The translations under genes were made by a program, and so were the position numbers. Shown one piece after another: positions 11,557-19,639 of a stretch of 45,264 nucleotides of DNA. The stretch comes from Chloroflexota bacterium (lineage in GTDB: Bacteria > Chloroflexota > Anaerolineae > Anaerolineales > UBA4823). Under the pieces are notes generated by a model that was not told the origin of the DNA, made no database searches, and worked only from the letters and a program-made list of their open reading frames with translations. The stretch covers positions 1-45,264 of the forward strand of contig JAUWPO010000004.1 in NCBI GenBank assembly GCA_030611505.1. The letters run 5' to 3'. The first letter of the stretch is position 1, and every line of letters begins with the position of its first letter.

Positions 11557-12336
11557 ATGAAACTTTATCTCTTGGCGATGATTCCATTTATTATCATTGC
11601 AGGTTCAGCAGCCTGCCTTCCGCTGATAACGCAGCCTCCTTCATCGCAAACCGATACGCCACTTTCACCAACGAATACCTTAACACCAACAATTATTTGG
11701 TTTCCCCCCACACCCACCTATACCCCTTTACCAAAAGTCACCTTGCCCGTTACACCAACCGTCGATGTTCGCCCCCGCTATGGTGATCTAATTTTAACTG
11801 ATGATTTCAACGACCCTGCGATGTGGGAATTGGGCACCTTTCAGGACGGGGTTATTGCATTAGGGAAGGATGAGCTGACCCTGGCAGTAAAAAAAGAGCG
11901 CGGCTACCTTTTCAGCCTTCGCCAGGATACAAGCTTGAGTGATTTTTATGCAGAAATTAAAGCAAGCCCAAGTATTTGCCGCGATGGTGACGAATACGGA
12001 TTTCTACTGCGCGTATCGAGTTCATTGGATTTTTACCGCTTTTCCTTAACCTGCGATGGGCAGACTCGCGTGGACAAGTTCATAAAAGGTAACGCCTCTT
12101 CTCCTCAGCCTCTCACAATGAGCGGTGCAGTTCCTCCCGGCGCTCCAAGTAATTCACAACTGGCAGTATGGGCAGTTGGCAAAGAGATGCGCTTTTTTGC
12201 AAACGGAGAACACTTATTCACCGTTTATGAACCTACCCTACCAAGCGGTGGTATCGGTGTGTTCGCGAGAGCTTCTGGTGAAGATGATGTCACAGTCAGC
12301 TACTCCAATCTCGTCGTTTATGAAGCGACTGAATGA
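11557..12336 (+). CDS. Putative lipoprotein with a concanavalin-like (jelly-roll) domain
   Basis: A 259-residue protein with an N-terminal lipoprotein signal ending SAAC (Cys20). A Pro/Thr-rich linker follows (about residues 25-70, many TPT/PT repeats), typical of a surface-tethered protein. The rest resembles a family-16/LamG-like beta-sandwich, from LILTDDFNDPAMWELG to the GGIGVFARASGEDDVTVSYSN region, but no catalytic residues are recognisable. It probably binds something at the cell surface, with ligand unknown. Its stop overlaps the start of the methyltransferase gene (ATGA). Confidence 0.7.
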   Translation: MKLYLLAMIPFIIIAGSAACLPLITQPPSSQTDTPLSPTNTLTPTIIWFPPTPTYTPLPKVTLPVTPTVDVRPRYGDLILTDDFNDPAMWELGTFQDGVIALGKDELTLAVKKERGYLFSLRQDTSLSDFYAEIKASPSICRDGDEYGFLLRVSSSLDFYRFSLTCDGQTRVDKFIKGNASSPQPLTMSGAVPPGAPSNSQLAVWAVGKEMRFFANGEHLFTVYEPTLPSGGIGVFARASGEDDVTVSYSNLVVYEATE

Positions 12337-13175
12337 AGACTATGACCAAGCGTAAATTTCAAAATCGGCTTAACGACCTTGATTCAAAAACATGGTTGAA
12401 ATTCCAGAAATCGTGGTTTATTCACAATCCACCACCAAGGCGCAAAGACGTTCTCCGCCATCCAGCTAAATTCCCAGAGTCGCTGGCGCAAGAGTTCATC
12501 GAATTTTTTACCAAACGGGGACAAATTGTACTCGATCCTATGGTAGGAACCGGAAGCACCCAAATCGCAGCCCTGAGATCTGGACGTCATAGTTACGGTA
12601 TTGAACTCAATCCAAATTACGCCGAAATCGCCCGTCAGCTTATTGATGAAGAACGGAAAAATCTTTGCGAAACTGTGGAAAGCCTGGCTTCGCTGGTTAT
12701 CACCGGTGATGCAGGTAAATTCTCTGAGCTCGCAGCAAAATTTGAAATTCCTCTTATTGACTACATGATTACTTCGCCGCCTTATTGGAATATGCTGCAT
12801 GCGAAAGGCTCAAAAACACAGGAAAACCGTCGTTCGGCGAACGACCTGGATTTATTTTATTCCGATAACCCCGATGATCTCGGGAACATCGACGATTATG
12901 ATCAATTCTTGGACCAGTTGGTAGATGTTTACGAATCAATAAAACCATTTATACGACCGCGTGCTTATCTAACCATTATCGTAAAGAATGTGAAGAAAGG
13001 CGGTATGGTCTATCCTTTAGCCTGGGATTTGTGTCGCCGGGTGGGAAAGATTTTTCAGCTCAAAGATGAACGCATTTGGTGCCAGGATGATCTCCATCTA
13101 TTCCCATACGGATATGGCAGCGCATGGGTGAGCAACACTTTTCACCATTACTGCCTGCAGTTTAGAAACGAGTAA
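12333..13175 (+). CDS. Orphan DNA methyltransferase (amino-methylating, SPPY type)
   Basis: A 280-residue SAM-dependent DNA methyltransferase. Motif X-like HPAKFPESL (residues 43-51) is followed by motif I DPMVGTGST (68-76), then IELNPNYAEIA, and the catalytic TSPPY (147-151). The SPPY form usually indicates N4-cytosine methylation, though N6-adenine is possible. The order X-I-IV with no obvious long target-recognition domain makes it compact. No restriction endonuclease is adjacent. The start ATG at 12333 overlaps the previous stop by four bases; a second in-frame ATG lies at 12342. Confidence 0.85.
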   Translation: MKTMTKRKFQNRLNDLDSKTWLKFQKSWFIHNPPPRRKDVLRHPAKFPESLAQEFIEFFTKRGQIVLDPMVGTGSTQIAALRSGRHSYGIELNPNYAEIARQLIDEERKNLCETVESLASLVITGDAGKFSELAAKFEIPLIDYMITSPPYWNMLHAKGSKTQENRRSANDLDLFYSDNPDDLGNIDDYDQFLDQLVDVYESIKPFIRPRAYLTIIVKNVKKGGMVYPLAWDLCRRVGKIFQLKDERIWCQDDLHLFPYGYGSAWVSNTFHHYCLQFRNE

Positions 13176-13321
13176 TCGCTATTCACGAAGTTAATCCTTA
13201 CATTACTGTCAGAACCAGAGTACAATTGATATACCATCCTTGTGAGTTCATCAGTTGACTCAAAGGCTGCATTAAGCCAGTTTGCAATATCAACCACATA
13301 GTTACAAAAAAGGAGCCTCCC

Positions 13322-13750
13322 ATGTATCACACTATCATAATCGTCGGTAATCTCGGTCGAGATCCTGAAATGCGCTATACCCCAAATGGTCAAGCTGTTA
13401 CTAATTTAAATATTGCAGTAGACGATAGCTATACAGATAGTCAAGGAGAACGAATCAAGAAAACAATCTGGGTAAGAGTCTCTGTTTGGGGCAAAATGGC
13501 GGAATCCTGCAACGAATACCTTCAAAAAGGGAAAAGGGTTTTGGTCGAGGGTCGTTTGGTTTGCGATCCCAGCACAGGCGGTCCACGTGTCTACCAAAGG
13601 CAGGATGGGACCTCTGGAGCTAGTTTTGAAGTGAGCGCTCGGAATGTTCGCTTTCTGACACCTCGCAGCGAAGCGGATGACACCTACCAAACAGTTGAAT
13701 CAGCCCCTGATACACAAGTTTCCGAAACTGATGAGGAAATCCCCTTCTAA
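13322..13750 (+). CDS. ssb: Single-stranded DNA-binding protein
   Basis: A 142-residue SSB. The OB-fold begins MYHTIIIVGNLGRDPEMRYT, continues through GQAVTNLNIAV and the IWVRVSVWGKMAE strand, and ends with KGKRVLVEGRL. The C-terminus is acidic and finishes DEEIPF, the tip that binds replication and repair proteins. A strong AGGAG lies upstream of the ATG at 13322. A hairpin terminator follows the stop codon. Confidence 0.97.
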   Translation: MYHTIIIVGNLGRDPEMRYTPNGQAVTNLNIAVDDSYTDSQGERIKKTIWVRVSVWGKMAESCNEYLQKGKRVLVEGRLVCDPSTGGPRVYQRQDGTSGASFEVSARNVRFLTPRSEADDTYQTVESAPDTQVSETDEEIPF

Positions 13751-13773
13751 ATCTACTAGTCCATATATCATAA

Positions 13774-13808
13774 GGTGACTACCTTAAAAGCGGTAGTCAT
13801 CTTTGTTT
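13774..13808 (+). terminator. Intrinsic terminator after ssb
   Basis: The arms 13774-13783 and 13792-13801 pair (core TGACTACC / GGTAGTCA, extended by a G-T and a G-C pair) around an eight-base loop. The T-rich tail TTTGTTT follows directly. It lies between the ssb stop and the Shine-Dalgarno of the next gene, so it may end the ssb transcript or attenuate read-through into 13822. Confidence 0.75.
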
Positions 13809-13821
13809 CAGGAGGAAGAGT

Positions 13822-14160
13822 ATGGCAGCCGCACCACCACCTCCAAAAGGTAAAAAACTTCCACCATTGGAAGTACCTTCAGATCTAAAAATTGAGTATG
13901 TCAACCTGGTACGCATCGCTCACTCGCCATCCGAGATGGTTTTTGACTTTGCCAACCTGCTTCCGGGCGGAATCCCGCCACGGGTAAGCTCTCGAATAGT
14001 TATGTCACCGCTCGGAGCCAAGCTTTTTTTCGGTGCTCTCTCCGAAAATATAGCTAAGTACGAGAAAGCTTTCGGTGAAATCAACGTACCGCGCGGCAAT
14101 ACACTCGCCGACCATCTATTTCGTTCTCAATCTCCTCCTGACAAGTCAACTGAAAAGTAA
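13822..14160 (+). CDS. DUF3467 family protein
   Basis: A 112-residue soluble protein with a Pro/Lys-rich N-terminus. The conserved DUF3467 core runs from YVNLVRIAHSPSEMVFDFA to RIVMSPLGAKLFFGAL and the NIAKYEKAFGEI helix. The family has no established function and is common in bacteria and archaea as a short single-domain protein. A strong AGGAGGAAG Shine-Dalgarno precedes the ATG. It sits just after ssb, separated by a terminator hairpin. Confidence 0.8.
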   Translation: MAAAPPPPKGKKLPPLEVPSDLKIEYVNLVRIAHSPSEMVFDFANLLPGGIPPRVSSRIVMSPLGAKLFFGALSENIAKYEKAFGEINVPRGNTLADHLFRSQSPPDKSTEK

Positions 14161-14213
14161 TCGCTCTCCAAGCGAGCGCAAAATATCACATATAGATAAT
14201 CAAATTCAAGGTA

Positions 14214-14219
14214 TAGAAT
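14214..14219 (+). promoter_or_regulatory. -10 element for leaderless 14226 transcript
   Basis: TAGAAT ends six bases before the ATG at 14226, placing the expected transcription start on the A of the start codon. No Shine-Dalgarno is seen. The hexamer is identical to those of era and recN. Confidence 0.5.
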
Positions 14220-14225
14220 ATTCCC

Positions 14226-14852
14226 ATGCATCGCCTAGACGAAATCGCTGAACGTATCCGGCAATCCTTTGACGCCCGCACCGAATCTCGCGAACAGGCG
14301 TTAGCACAAACCCGCACCATCATCCGGTGCTGTTCAAACGCAATCCGCGCCACCCACCGGGACGAGAAGGATCTCGCCCATGAAAACCTGGACAATGCAA
14401 AACAATTAGTGAAACAGTTGAACGAAAACCTGGTCGACTATCCGGATTTGTATTTCGCAGGTTACACCCAAAATGCCCTCAAGGAATATGCGGAAGCCAA
14501 CATAGTTTTCGCTCTCATTGATAACGATGAATTGCCTTACCCCGAAGAGCTCGGATTGGTGTATTCTACCTATTTACAGGGATTAGCGGAGGCGGCTGGC
14601 GAATTGCGTCGTCGCTGTCTGGATAGTCTTCGTCACGGTCACTCTCAAGAAGCTGAACGGTTGTTAAGTCACATGGACGATATCTACGCAATCCTGATAA
14701 CGATGGATTATCCTAATGCCATCACGGGAGGGTTGCGACGCCTGACTGATATTGTTCGCTCAGTGACCGAAAGGACACGCGGAGACCTTACAATCAGCCT
14801 GCGACAGGAACAACTTGAGCAAAGTTTAAAACGTCTAGAAGAACGTTTGTAG
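14226..14852 (+). CDS. Translin-family protein
   Basis: A 208-residue, all-helical protein that matches the archaeal/bacterial translin pattern. Features are a central RTIIRCCSNAIRATHRDE helix, AGYTQNALKEYAEANIVFA, the YLQGLAEAAGELRRRCLD segment characteristic of the fold, and a C-terminal MDYPNAITGGLRRLTDIVR followed by TR. Translins are nucleic-acid-binding oligomers; eukaryotic translin-TRAX (C3PO) acts as an RNase, but bacterial function is unknown. It appears to be a single-gene leaderless unit between a DUF3467 gene and nadK. Family assignment is from recalled motifs. Confidence 0.75.
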   Translation: MHRLDEIAERIRQSFDARTESREQALAQTRTIIRCCSNAIRATHRDEKDLAHENLDNAKQLVKQLNENLVDYPDLYFAGYTQNALKEYAEANIVFALIDNDELPYPEELGLVYSTYLQGLAEAAGELRRRCLDSLRHGHSQEAERLLSHMDDIYAILITMDYPNAITGGLRRLTDIVRSVTERTRGDLTISLRQEQLEQSLKRLEERL

Positions 14853-14878
14853 TACTTCATAGAGATATACGCATAATC

Positions 14879-14930
14879 AATACCTCAGAAGTCAGGACAT
14901 TTCAATTCTGTCTTCGAACCTGGAGGTATT
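14879..14930 (+). other. Long inverted repeat upstream of nadK
   Basis: AATACCTC (14879-14886) pairs with GAGGTATT (14923-14930). Nested inside are CAGG/CCTG and a GACA/TGTC pair, giving a roughly 52-base interrupted hairpin. There is no T-run after it, so it is not a standard intrinsic terminator. It lies between the translin-like stop and the nadK -10 and could be a transcript 3'-end structure or an RNA element. Function unknown. Confidence 0.45.
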
Positions 14931-15044
14931 ACAAACGCAAACATAAGCCTGACAATCCGTGCAGAGTTAGCGCGCACACATAACTCGACCGCTTAGAGCA
15001 GAGTCTGCGTCTTACGTTAAACCTGTGTTCAAAGACTTATGTAA

Positions 15045-15050
15045 TATAAT
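15045..15050 (+). promoter_or_regulatory. -10 element for nadK
   Basis: A perfect TATAAT ends nine bases before the nadK ATG at 15060, so the mRNA would have a leader of at most about three bases. No Shine-Dalgarno and no convincing -35 are visible. Confidence 0.55.
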
Positions 15051-15059
15051 TGGCGTGCC

Positions 15060-15932
15060 ATGTCCAGTACTTCAAATCAATTTCAGCACATCCTCATCGC
15101 CACACATCCTCAAATGCCGGATGCCTCAGATGAAGTGACCCAAATTGTTAAATTTTTTAAAGAACAGGGGAGCTCAGCAACCCAGGGCTTCATATACGAC
15201 GAACCCTTACGCAAACTGGTAACAGATGGAGATATTGACCTATTAATAGCCCTCGGTGGAGATGGTACCATGCTGCGTGCAGGCCACTTATGCGGACCTC
15301 CAGAGGTACCTATCCTCGGCATCAATCTGGGTAAATTCGGTTTTCTCACTGAGGTTAAAAAAGACCAGTGGCACGATGTCTTGCCGCGCCTATTCGAGGG
15401 AGATTATTGGCTGGAACATCGCATGATGCTGCGTGCTGAACAGTGGCGAAATGGAGAGATACTCGGCACATGGGAGGTGCTCAACGAAATCGTAGTCACC
15501 CGTGGTCACGTAATCCGTCCGGTTCACCTGAGTACCCTTGTGGATGGTCTGCCGTTGACGACCTTTGTGGCTGATGGAATGATCGCAGCCACAGCTACTG
15601 GCTCGACCGCCTACGCCCTAGCCGCCGGTGGACCTATCCTACCCCCCGAACTGCGTAACATATTATTGGTAGCCGTTGCACCTCACCTCTCGGTAGACCG
15701 CGCCATCGTTCTTGCAGAAGGATCCACGGTAAGCATTACGGTGCATACCGACCACCAAGCTGTCCTCTCTCCAGATGGTCAGACTCCAATTAAGTTAATG
15801 AACGGAGATCGGATCGACGCATACGCCAGTGAACACAACGTCCAATTCGTCCGTTTTCAAGATCGTGGTTATTTCTACCGCAATATCACTCTTCATATGA
15901 GTCAAAACCCTTCGACAGGAAATCTTCGATGA
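15060..15932 (+). CDS. nadK: NAD kinase
   Basis: A 290-residue ATP-NAD kinase that makes NADP. Conserved elements are GGDGTMLRAG (about residues 65-74), GINLGKFGFLTEV, a central NEIVVTRG segment and the glycine-rich loop ATATGSTAYALAAGGPI. The length is normal. The last four bases overlap the next gene as ATGA, so translation of the two is coupled. The start appears nearly leaderless. Confidence 0.95.
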   Translation: MSSTSNQFQHILIATHPQMPDASDEVTQIVKFFKEQGSSATQGFIYDEPLRKLVTDGDIDLLIALGGDGTMLRAGHLCGPPEVPILGINLGKFGFLTEVKKDQWHDVLPRLFEGDYWLEHRMMLRAEQWRNGEILGTWEVLNEIVVTRGHVIRPVHLSTLVDGLPLTTFVADGMIAATATGSTAYALAAGGPILPPELRNILLVAVAPHLSVDRAIVLAEGSTVSITVHTDHQAVLSPDGQTPIKLMNGDRIDAYASEHNVQFVRFQDRGYFYRNITLHMSQNPSTGNLR

Positions 15933-16474
15933 GCGACACTCCCCCAATCCTGTACTGTGCCAATCACCCCCATGTTGAAACCAGCCTGCGCTGCAACAAC
16001 TGCAACAAACCAATTTGCACTAAATGCGCCATACCCACACCCACTGGTTACCGCTGTCCAGAATGTGTCCATGGTCAGCAGAAGGCATTCGAAACCGCAG
16101 AGTGGTCCGACTACCCACTAACTTTTGTGATCGTTGCGGTAATGTCACTGCTGGGTGCCTGGTTAACCACATTCCTGGGAGCCCTAGTGACGATCTTGGC
16201 TGGCTTTATTGTCATCTTCCTGACCCCGACATACGCTATCGCTATTGCAGAAATTGTGCGTAAGGCTGTTCATCGTAGGCGCTCTAAACGCCTCTTCCAG
16301 GTTGCCGCCATCGCTGCCGTCCTTGGCTGTCTTCCTTTATTATTATTAGCTATTATGAAAACAGTTCTTGGTTATGGGGGTCTTTTCTCTTTGTTCCCAT
16401 TAGCCTGGCAAATAATTTACACCTTCACATTGACTACCACCGTGTATTACCGGCTTAGAGGCATTAGAATTTAA
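15929..16474 (+). CDS. B-box-type zinc-finger membrane protein
   Basis: A 181-residue protein. Residues about 8-45 carry a B-box-like zinc site (CANHPHVETSLRCNNC, then CTKC and CPEC). Three or four hydrophobic helices follow, beginning at YPLTFVIVAVMSLLGAWL and ending near WQIIYTFTLTTTVYY. Similar small zinc-finger plus membrane-helix proteins occur in Chloroflexota and Actinobacteria without known function. It is translationally coupled to nadK and is followed immediately by recN. Whether it acts with nadK cannot be inferred. Confidence 0.7.
   Translation: MSDTPPILYCANHPHVETSLRCNNCNKPICTKCAIPTPTGYRCPECVHGQQKAFETAEWSDYPLTFVIVAVMSLLGAWLTTFLGALVTILAGFIVIFLTPTYAIAIAEIVRKAVHRRRSKRLFQVAAIAAVLGCLPLLLLAIMKTVLGYGGLFSLFPLAWQIIYTFTLTTTVYYRLRGIRI
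16465..16470 (+). promoter_or_regulatory. -10 element for leaderless recN transcript
   Basis: TAGAAT ends six bases before the recN ATG at 16477 and lies within the last codons of the upstream gene. The expected start is the A of ATG. No Shine-Dalgarno is present. Read-through from nadK would also carry recN, so this would be an internal promoter. Confidence 0.45.
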
Positions 16475-16476
16475 CC

Positions 16477-18210
16477 ATGCTTACTGAATTATATATCGAA
16501 GATTTCGCAATTATCGATAGGCTCGATCTATCCTTCGAGCCGGGTTTAATCACCTTCACAGGAGAAACTGGTGCGGGAAAGTCTATCATTATTGACGCCG
16601 TAGAAACACTTTTGGGAGGGCGAGCCGATTCCACAATGGTTCGCACAGGAGCCAACTACGCCTCCCTAGAAGGCGTATTCCTGATACCAGAAAAAACCAG
16701 AGATGCAGTTCACAAAATCCTAAACCAGGAGGATTTACAGGACGATCCTGATTACCTGACCTTAAGCAGGGAAATCCGTCAAACTGGTCGCAACGTGGCA
16801 CGAATAAATGGTCACATCTCAACGGCCGGTTTATTAAGACAGATTGGTGAGTTCTTGATCGATATTCACGGGCAATCCGAGCACCTATCGCTTTTAAGAG
16901 TCAGCCAACATCAAGAGCTGCTGGACCGCTTTGCGTCGTCAGAACCTCAGAATCGCATCCAAGAAAAGTTAACCTCATACCGCAATTCTTTTCGACGCTT
17001 GTACACCGTGCGCAAGGAATTAGATGAAATCCGACAGGCAGAGAGAGATGCAGCCCGTCTCTCAGATATTCTCAATTATCAAATCGAAGAGATAGAAGCT
17101 GCTCAACTAACATTAATTGAGGAAAATGATCTAAAAGAAGAACGCAATAGATTGGCAAATGCTGAGGCTTTGGCATCATTAGCCCAGGAGGTTTTGCTTG
17201 CTTTGGATGAAGGCACACCCGAAGCACCAGCAACCACCGATCTGCTCGGACAGGCTATCGATACCACAATCGAACTGGCTCGGCTTGATCCTTCTCAAAC
17301 GGTGCTCAAGGAACAAACCCAGACGTTATTTGAAAATGCAACCGATCTTTCTTTACAAATTCGTGATTATTTGGGAAGCATTGAATTCAATTCCAAGCGG
17401 CTAAACCAGGTGGAAGAGCGCCTATCTTTAATCGATAATCTAAAACGTAAATATGGGGACAGCATTCAGACTGTTCTTGAATTCGCGAAAAATGCGAAGA
17501 ACCAGCTTAACCAGATCAAGAATGTAGAAGAAAGAATCCAATTGCTGGGAGCCGAGCAGATTGAGCTATTGTTTATAATAGGCAGCGTAGGACAAGAAAT
17601 TTCCCAGATTCGCCACGCTGCAGCACAGAAATTGGAGAAAACATTAGAAACCGAATTAGCCGACCTGCATATGAAAGGAGCGCGCCTTAAAGTTGAGTTT
17701 ACACAAAAAGCGGACCCAAATGGGGTTGATCTTGAGGATGGACTGAGAGTCACTTTCTATGCAAATGGTCTCGAGCAAGTAGAGTTTTTAATCGAAACGA
17801 ATCCCGGGGAAGGATTTAAGCCCCTGGTCAAAATTGCATCCGGTGGGGAGACTTCCCGCTTAATGTTGGCACTGAAATATGTCCTGGCGCAGGCGGATTA
17901 TATACCGACCTTGATTTTCGATGAGATTGACCAGGGGATTGGTGGCCGCGCGGGTGGCATCGTAGGTAAAAAACTATGGGAGTTGAGCCGACAGCATCAA
18001 GTGCTGTGCGTCACTCATCTCCCACAATTAGCTGCCTATAGTGGACAACATTTCCACGTTGAGAAAGACCTTCAAGCAGACCGTACGATCACAAAAGTAA
18101 ATCAAGTGCAAGGGCAGGAGCGCGTCCTTGAATTAGCACATATGCTGGGCTCAGTGAGTGAAGGCACCCTCAAGTCAGCTCAAGAATTGATTCAATCTGT
18201 TGAGAACTAG
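16477..18210 (+). CDS. recN: DNA repair protein RecN
   Basis: A 577-residue SMC-like ATPase for double-strand break repair. It has Walker A GETGAGKS (about residues 29-36), a long central coiled-coil segment (about 150-380) rich in Glu, Leu and Lys, the ABC signature SGGETSRLML, and Walker B TLIFDEIDQGIGG near 485. Length and order are typical. Its stop codon shares a palindromic CTAG with the stop codon of the convergent NUDIX gene. Confidence 0.96.
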   Translation: MLTELYIEDFAIIDRLDLSFEPGLITFTGETGAGKSIIIDAVETLLGGRADSTMVRTGANYASLEGVFLIPEKTRDAVHKILNQEDLQDDPDYLTLSREIRQTGRNVARINGHISTAGLLRQIGEFLIDIHGQSEHLSLLRVSQHQELLDRFASSEPQNRIQEKLTSYRNSFRRLYTVRKELDEIRQAERDAARLSDILNYQIEEIEAAQLTLIEENDLKEERNRLANAEALASLAQEVLLALDEGTPEAPATTDLLGQAIDTTIELARLDPSQTVLKEQTQTLFENATDLSLQIRDYLGSIEFNSKRLNQVEERLSLIDNLKRKYGDSIQTVLEFAKNAKNQLNQIKNVEERIQLLGAEQIELLFIIGSVGQEISQIRHAAAQKLEKTLETELADLHMKGARLKVEFTQKADPNGVDLEDGLRVTFYANGLEQVEFLIETNPGEGFKPLVKIASGGETSRLMLALKYVLAQADYIPTLIFDEIDQGIGGRAGGIVGKKLWELSRQHQVLCVTHLPQLAAYSGQHFHVEKDLQADRTITKVNQVQGQERVLELAHMLGSVSEGTLKSAQELIQSVEN

Positions 18211-18743
18211 ACACCGTTATTCAAATTGTATTCTCCCTGACTCGAAAATTGCATGTCCAATACTTTAAGGGTTGAGGTGAATGCCAACGGGGGTAAATTA
18301 TCGCGCCGAAAATAATCAGCACGATCGACATCATCGCCCGGTCTCAAAGAACCTGATACAACCTCAGCCCGGTAGACGATAATTATGTGAGCTCCAATGG
18401 GATGATCCTGCCCATTCAGCACGTCAATCAGACCTGTAACTCTTACTTTTAAACCAGTCTCCTCTTGGCATTCCCTCTCGCATGCGCGGGCCGGATCTTC
18501 TCCAGCGTCTACATAGCCTGCTGGCAGCGCCCATAACCCACGTTGGGGATCAACAGTCCTGCGGACGAGAAGGACCTTTTTTTTTCGTGTGATCAGGGCT
18601 GCTACAGCCACTTTCGGGTCAGCAAAATATATCCATCCACAATTTGGACAAACGGGTCGTTGGCGACCAGACCGTTCCGCCTGAATTACTGGCGTTCCAC
18701 ATCGCGGGCAGTAGTTAATTACATCAATGATTTTCGCAGCCAT
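18207..18743 (-). CDS. NUDIX hydrolase with N-terminal zinc ribbon
   Basis: A NUDIX box is complete: GYVDAGEDPARACERECQEE followed by TGL, matching G-x5-E-x7-REUxEExGU. An N-terminal zinc ribbon has CPRC and CPNC. Such zinc-ribbon NUDIX proteins act on nucleotide diphosphate compounds (NADH, ADP-ribose), but the substrate here is not readable. I prefer the ATG at 18743, which starts MAAKIIDVINYCPRC. An upstream TTG at 18767 would add eight residues and cannot be excluded. It converges on recN with a four-base overlap. Confidence 0.88.
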   Translation of the reverse strand: MAAKIIDVINYCPRCGTPVIQAERSGRQRPVCPNCGWIYFADPKVAVAALITRKKKVLLVRRTVDPQRGLWALPAGYVDAGEDPARACERECQEETGLKVRVTGLIDVLNGQDHPIGAHIIIVYRAEVVSGSLRPGDDVDRADYFRRDNLPPLAFTSTLKVLDMQFSSQGEYNLNNGV

Positions 18744-18776
18744 TACTGGTTTGTAGAAGTATTGCAATTATCCAAT

Positions 18777-19637
18777 TTATAATCTTTTGCCGATCCGAAG
18801 AATATACAATGCCGCCAAACCTGCGCTAAATGCAATAATAATTAAAATCACTTCCAATATACGCATTGTCGAACGCTGCATCAAAAGGGGCAATTTCTCA
18901 ATAAGCCAGGCTGTCGATGAAATACCTTGATCGATAGACGGTTCAAGCCACCCGGTATCTTCATCATAAAGACCAGGTTCATGCACCGCTTTCCCCCCTG
19001 GGACTGCTTCGAAATCAGGAGAAACCGGTTCAAGAATTGGGGTTTGAATTGCACCCCCGGTCCGGCTTTCGTCTACAGCTTCAATCACCTTTGACACTGC
19101 ATCCACCTCTTCCTCCACCATGCTTTCGAGTTCTTCACCCTCTGCTGCAACAGATGGGACCTGCACTTCTTGAAGGGTTATTTCTGTAGGAGGAATTTCC
19201 TGAAATTCACCTTCCACGGGAGAGAATGATTCAGGAACTGTCTCCTCTACCGCAAGATACTCTTCAACTGGAGCTTGAGCGACAAAATTCTGAGAAGGTC
19301 CTGCTCCCGTGATAAGCATATCACCCACAAATACCAATACAAGCAGAATCGAAGCTAACGCCGATACGGCGCTTAGAACTGGAAAAGCAAACGAAGACCT
19401 GCGTTCTTTTATTCGAATCCCTGCCAGTTGCGGTGAAAGGGTGAAATTGCGTGGAGCACGCAAGCTCGGCTGGCTACGCAAGAAATCTCGAGTGCGGCGT
19501 AGATCTTTAAGAGCAACACGCATTTCTGGTCTTTCAGTTAATAACCTTTCCAAACGAATCCGATCATTTGCGGACAATTGTCCATCCAGGTAAGCCGATA
19601 AGGCCTCCCATTCCTTGGGAGAAATTCTTGTCGTCAT
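18777..19637 (-). CDS. Putative anti-sigma factor, membrane protein
   Basis: A 286-residue protein directly after the ECF sigma gene (two-base gap). The N-terminal cytoplasmic part, WEALSAYLDGQLSANDRIRLE and onward, resembles the anti-sigma helical bundle. It lacks the Cys/His zinc residues of ZAS proteins. One membrane helix lies at about residues 84-106. A long acidic, Pro/Glu-rich extracytoplasmic region (about 115-250) follows, and a second helix lies near the C-terminus (ILEVILIIIAFSAGLAALYI). It probably holds the sigma factor at the membrane; the inducing signal is unknown. Confidence 0.75.
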   Translation of the reverse strand: MTTRISPKEWEALSAYLDGQLSANDRIRLERLLTERPEMRVALKDLRRTRDFLRSQPSLRAPRNFTLSPQLAGIRIKERRSSFAFPVLSAVSALASILLVLVFVGDMLITGAGPSQNFVAQAPVEEYLAVEETVPESFSPVEGEFQEIPPTEITLQEVQVPSVAAEGEELESMVEEEVDAVSKVIEAVDESRTGGAIQTPILEPVSPDFEAVPGGKAVHEPGLYDEDTGWLEPSIDQGISSTAWLIEKLPLLMQRSTMRILEVILIIIAFSAGLAALYILRIGKRL

Positions 19638-19639
19638 TA

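Noticed and set aside
14910-14925. tRNA-like TTCGAA near 14915
   Set aside because: No acceptor stem, anticodon arm or other tRNA arms could be assembled around it; it belongs to the inverted repeat.
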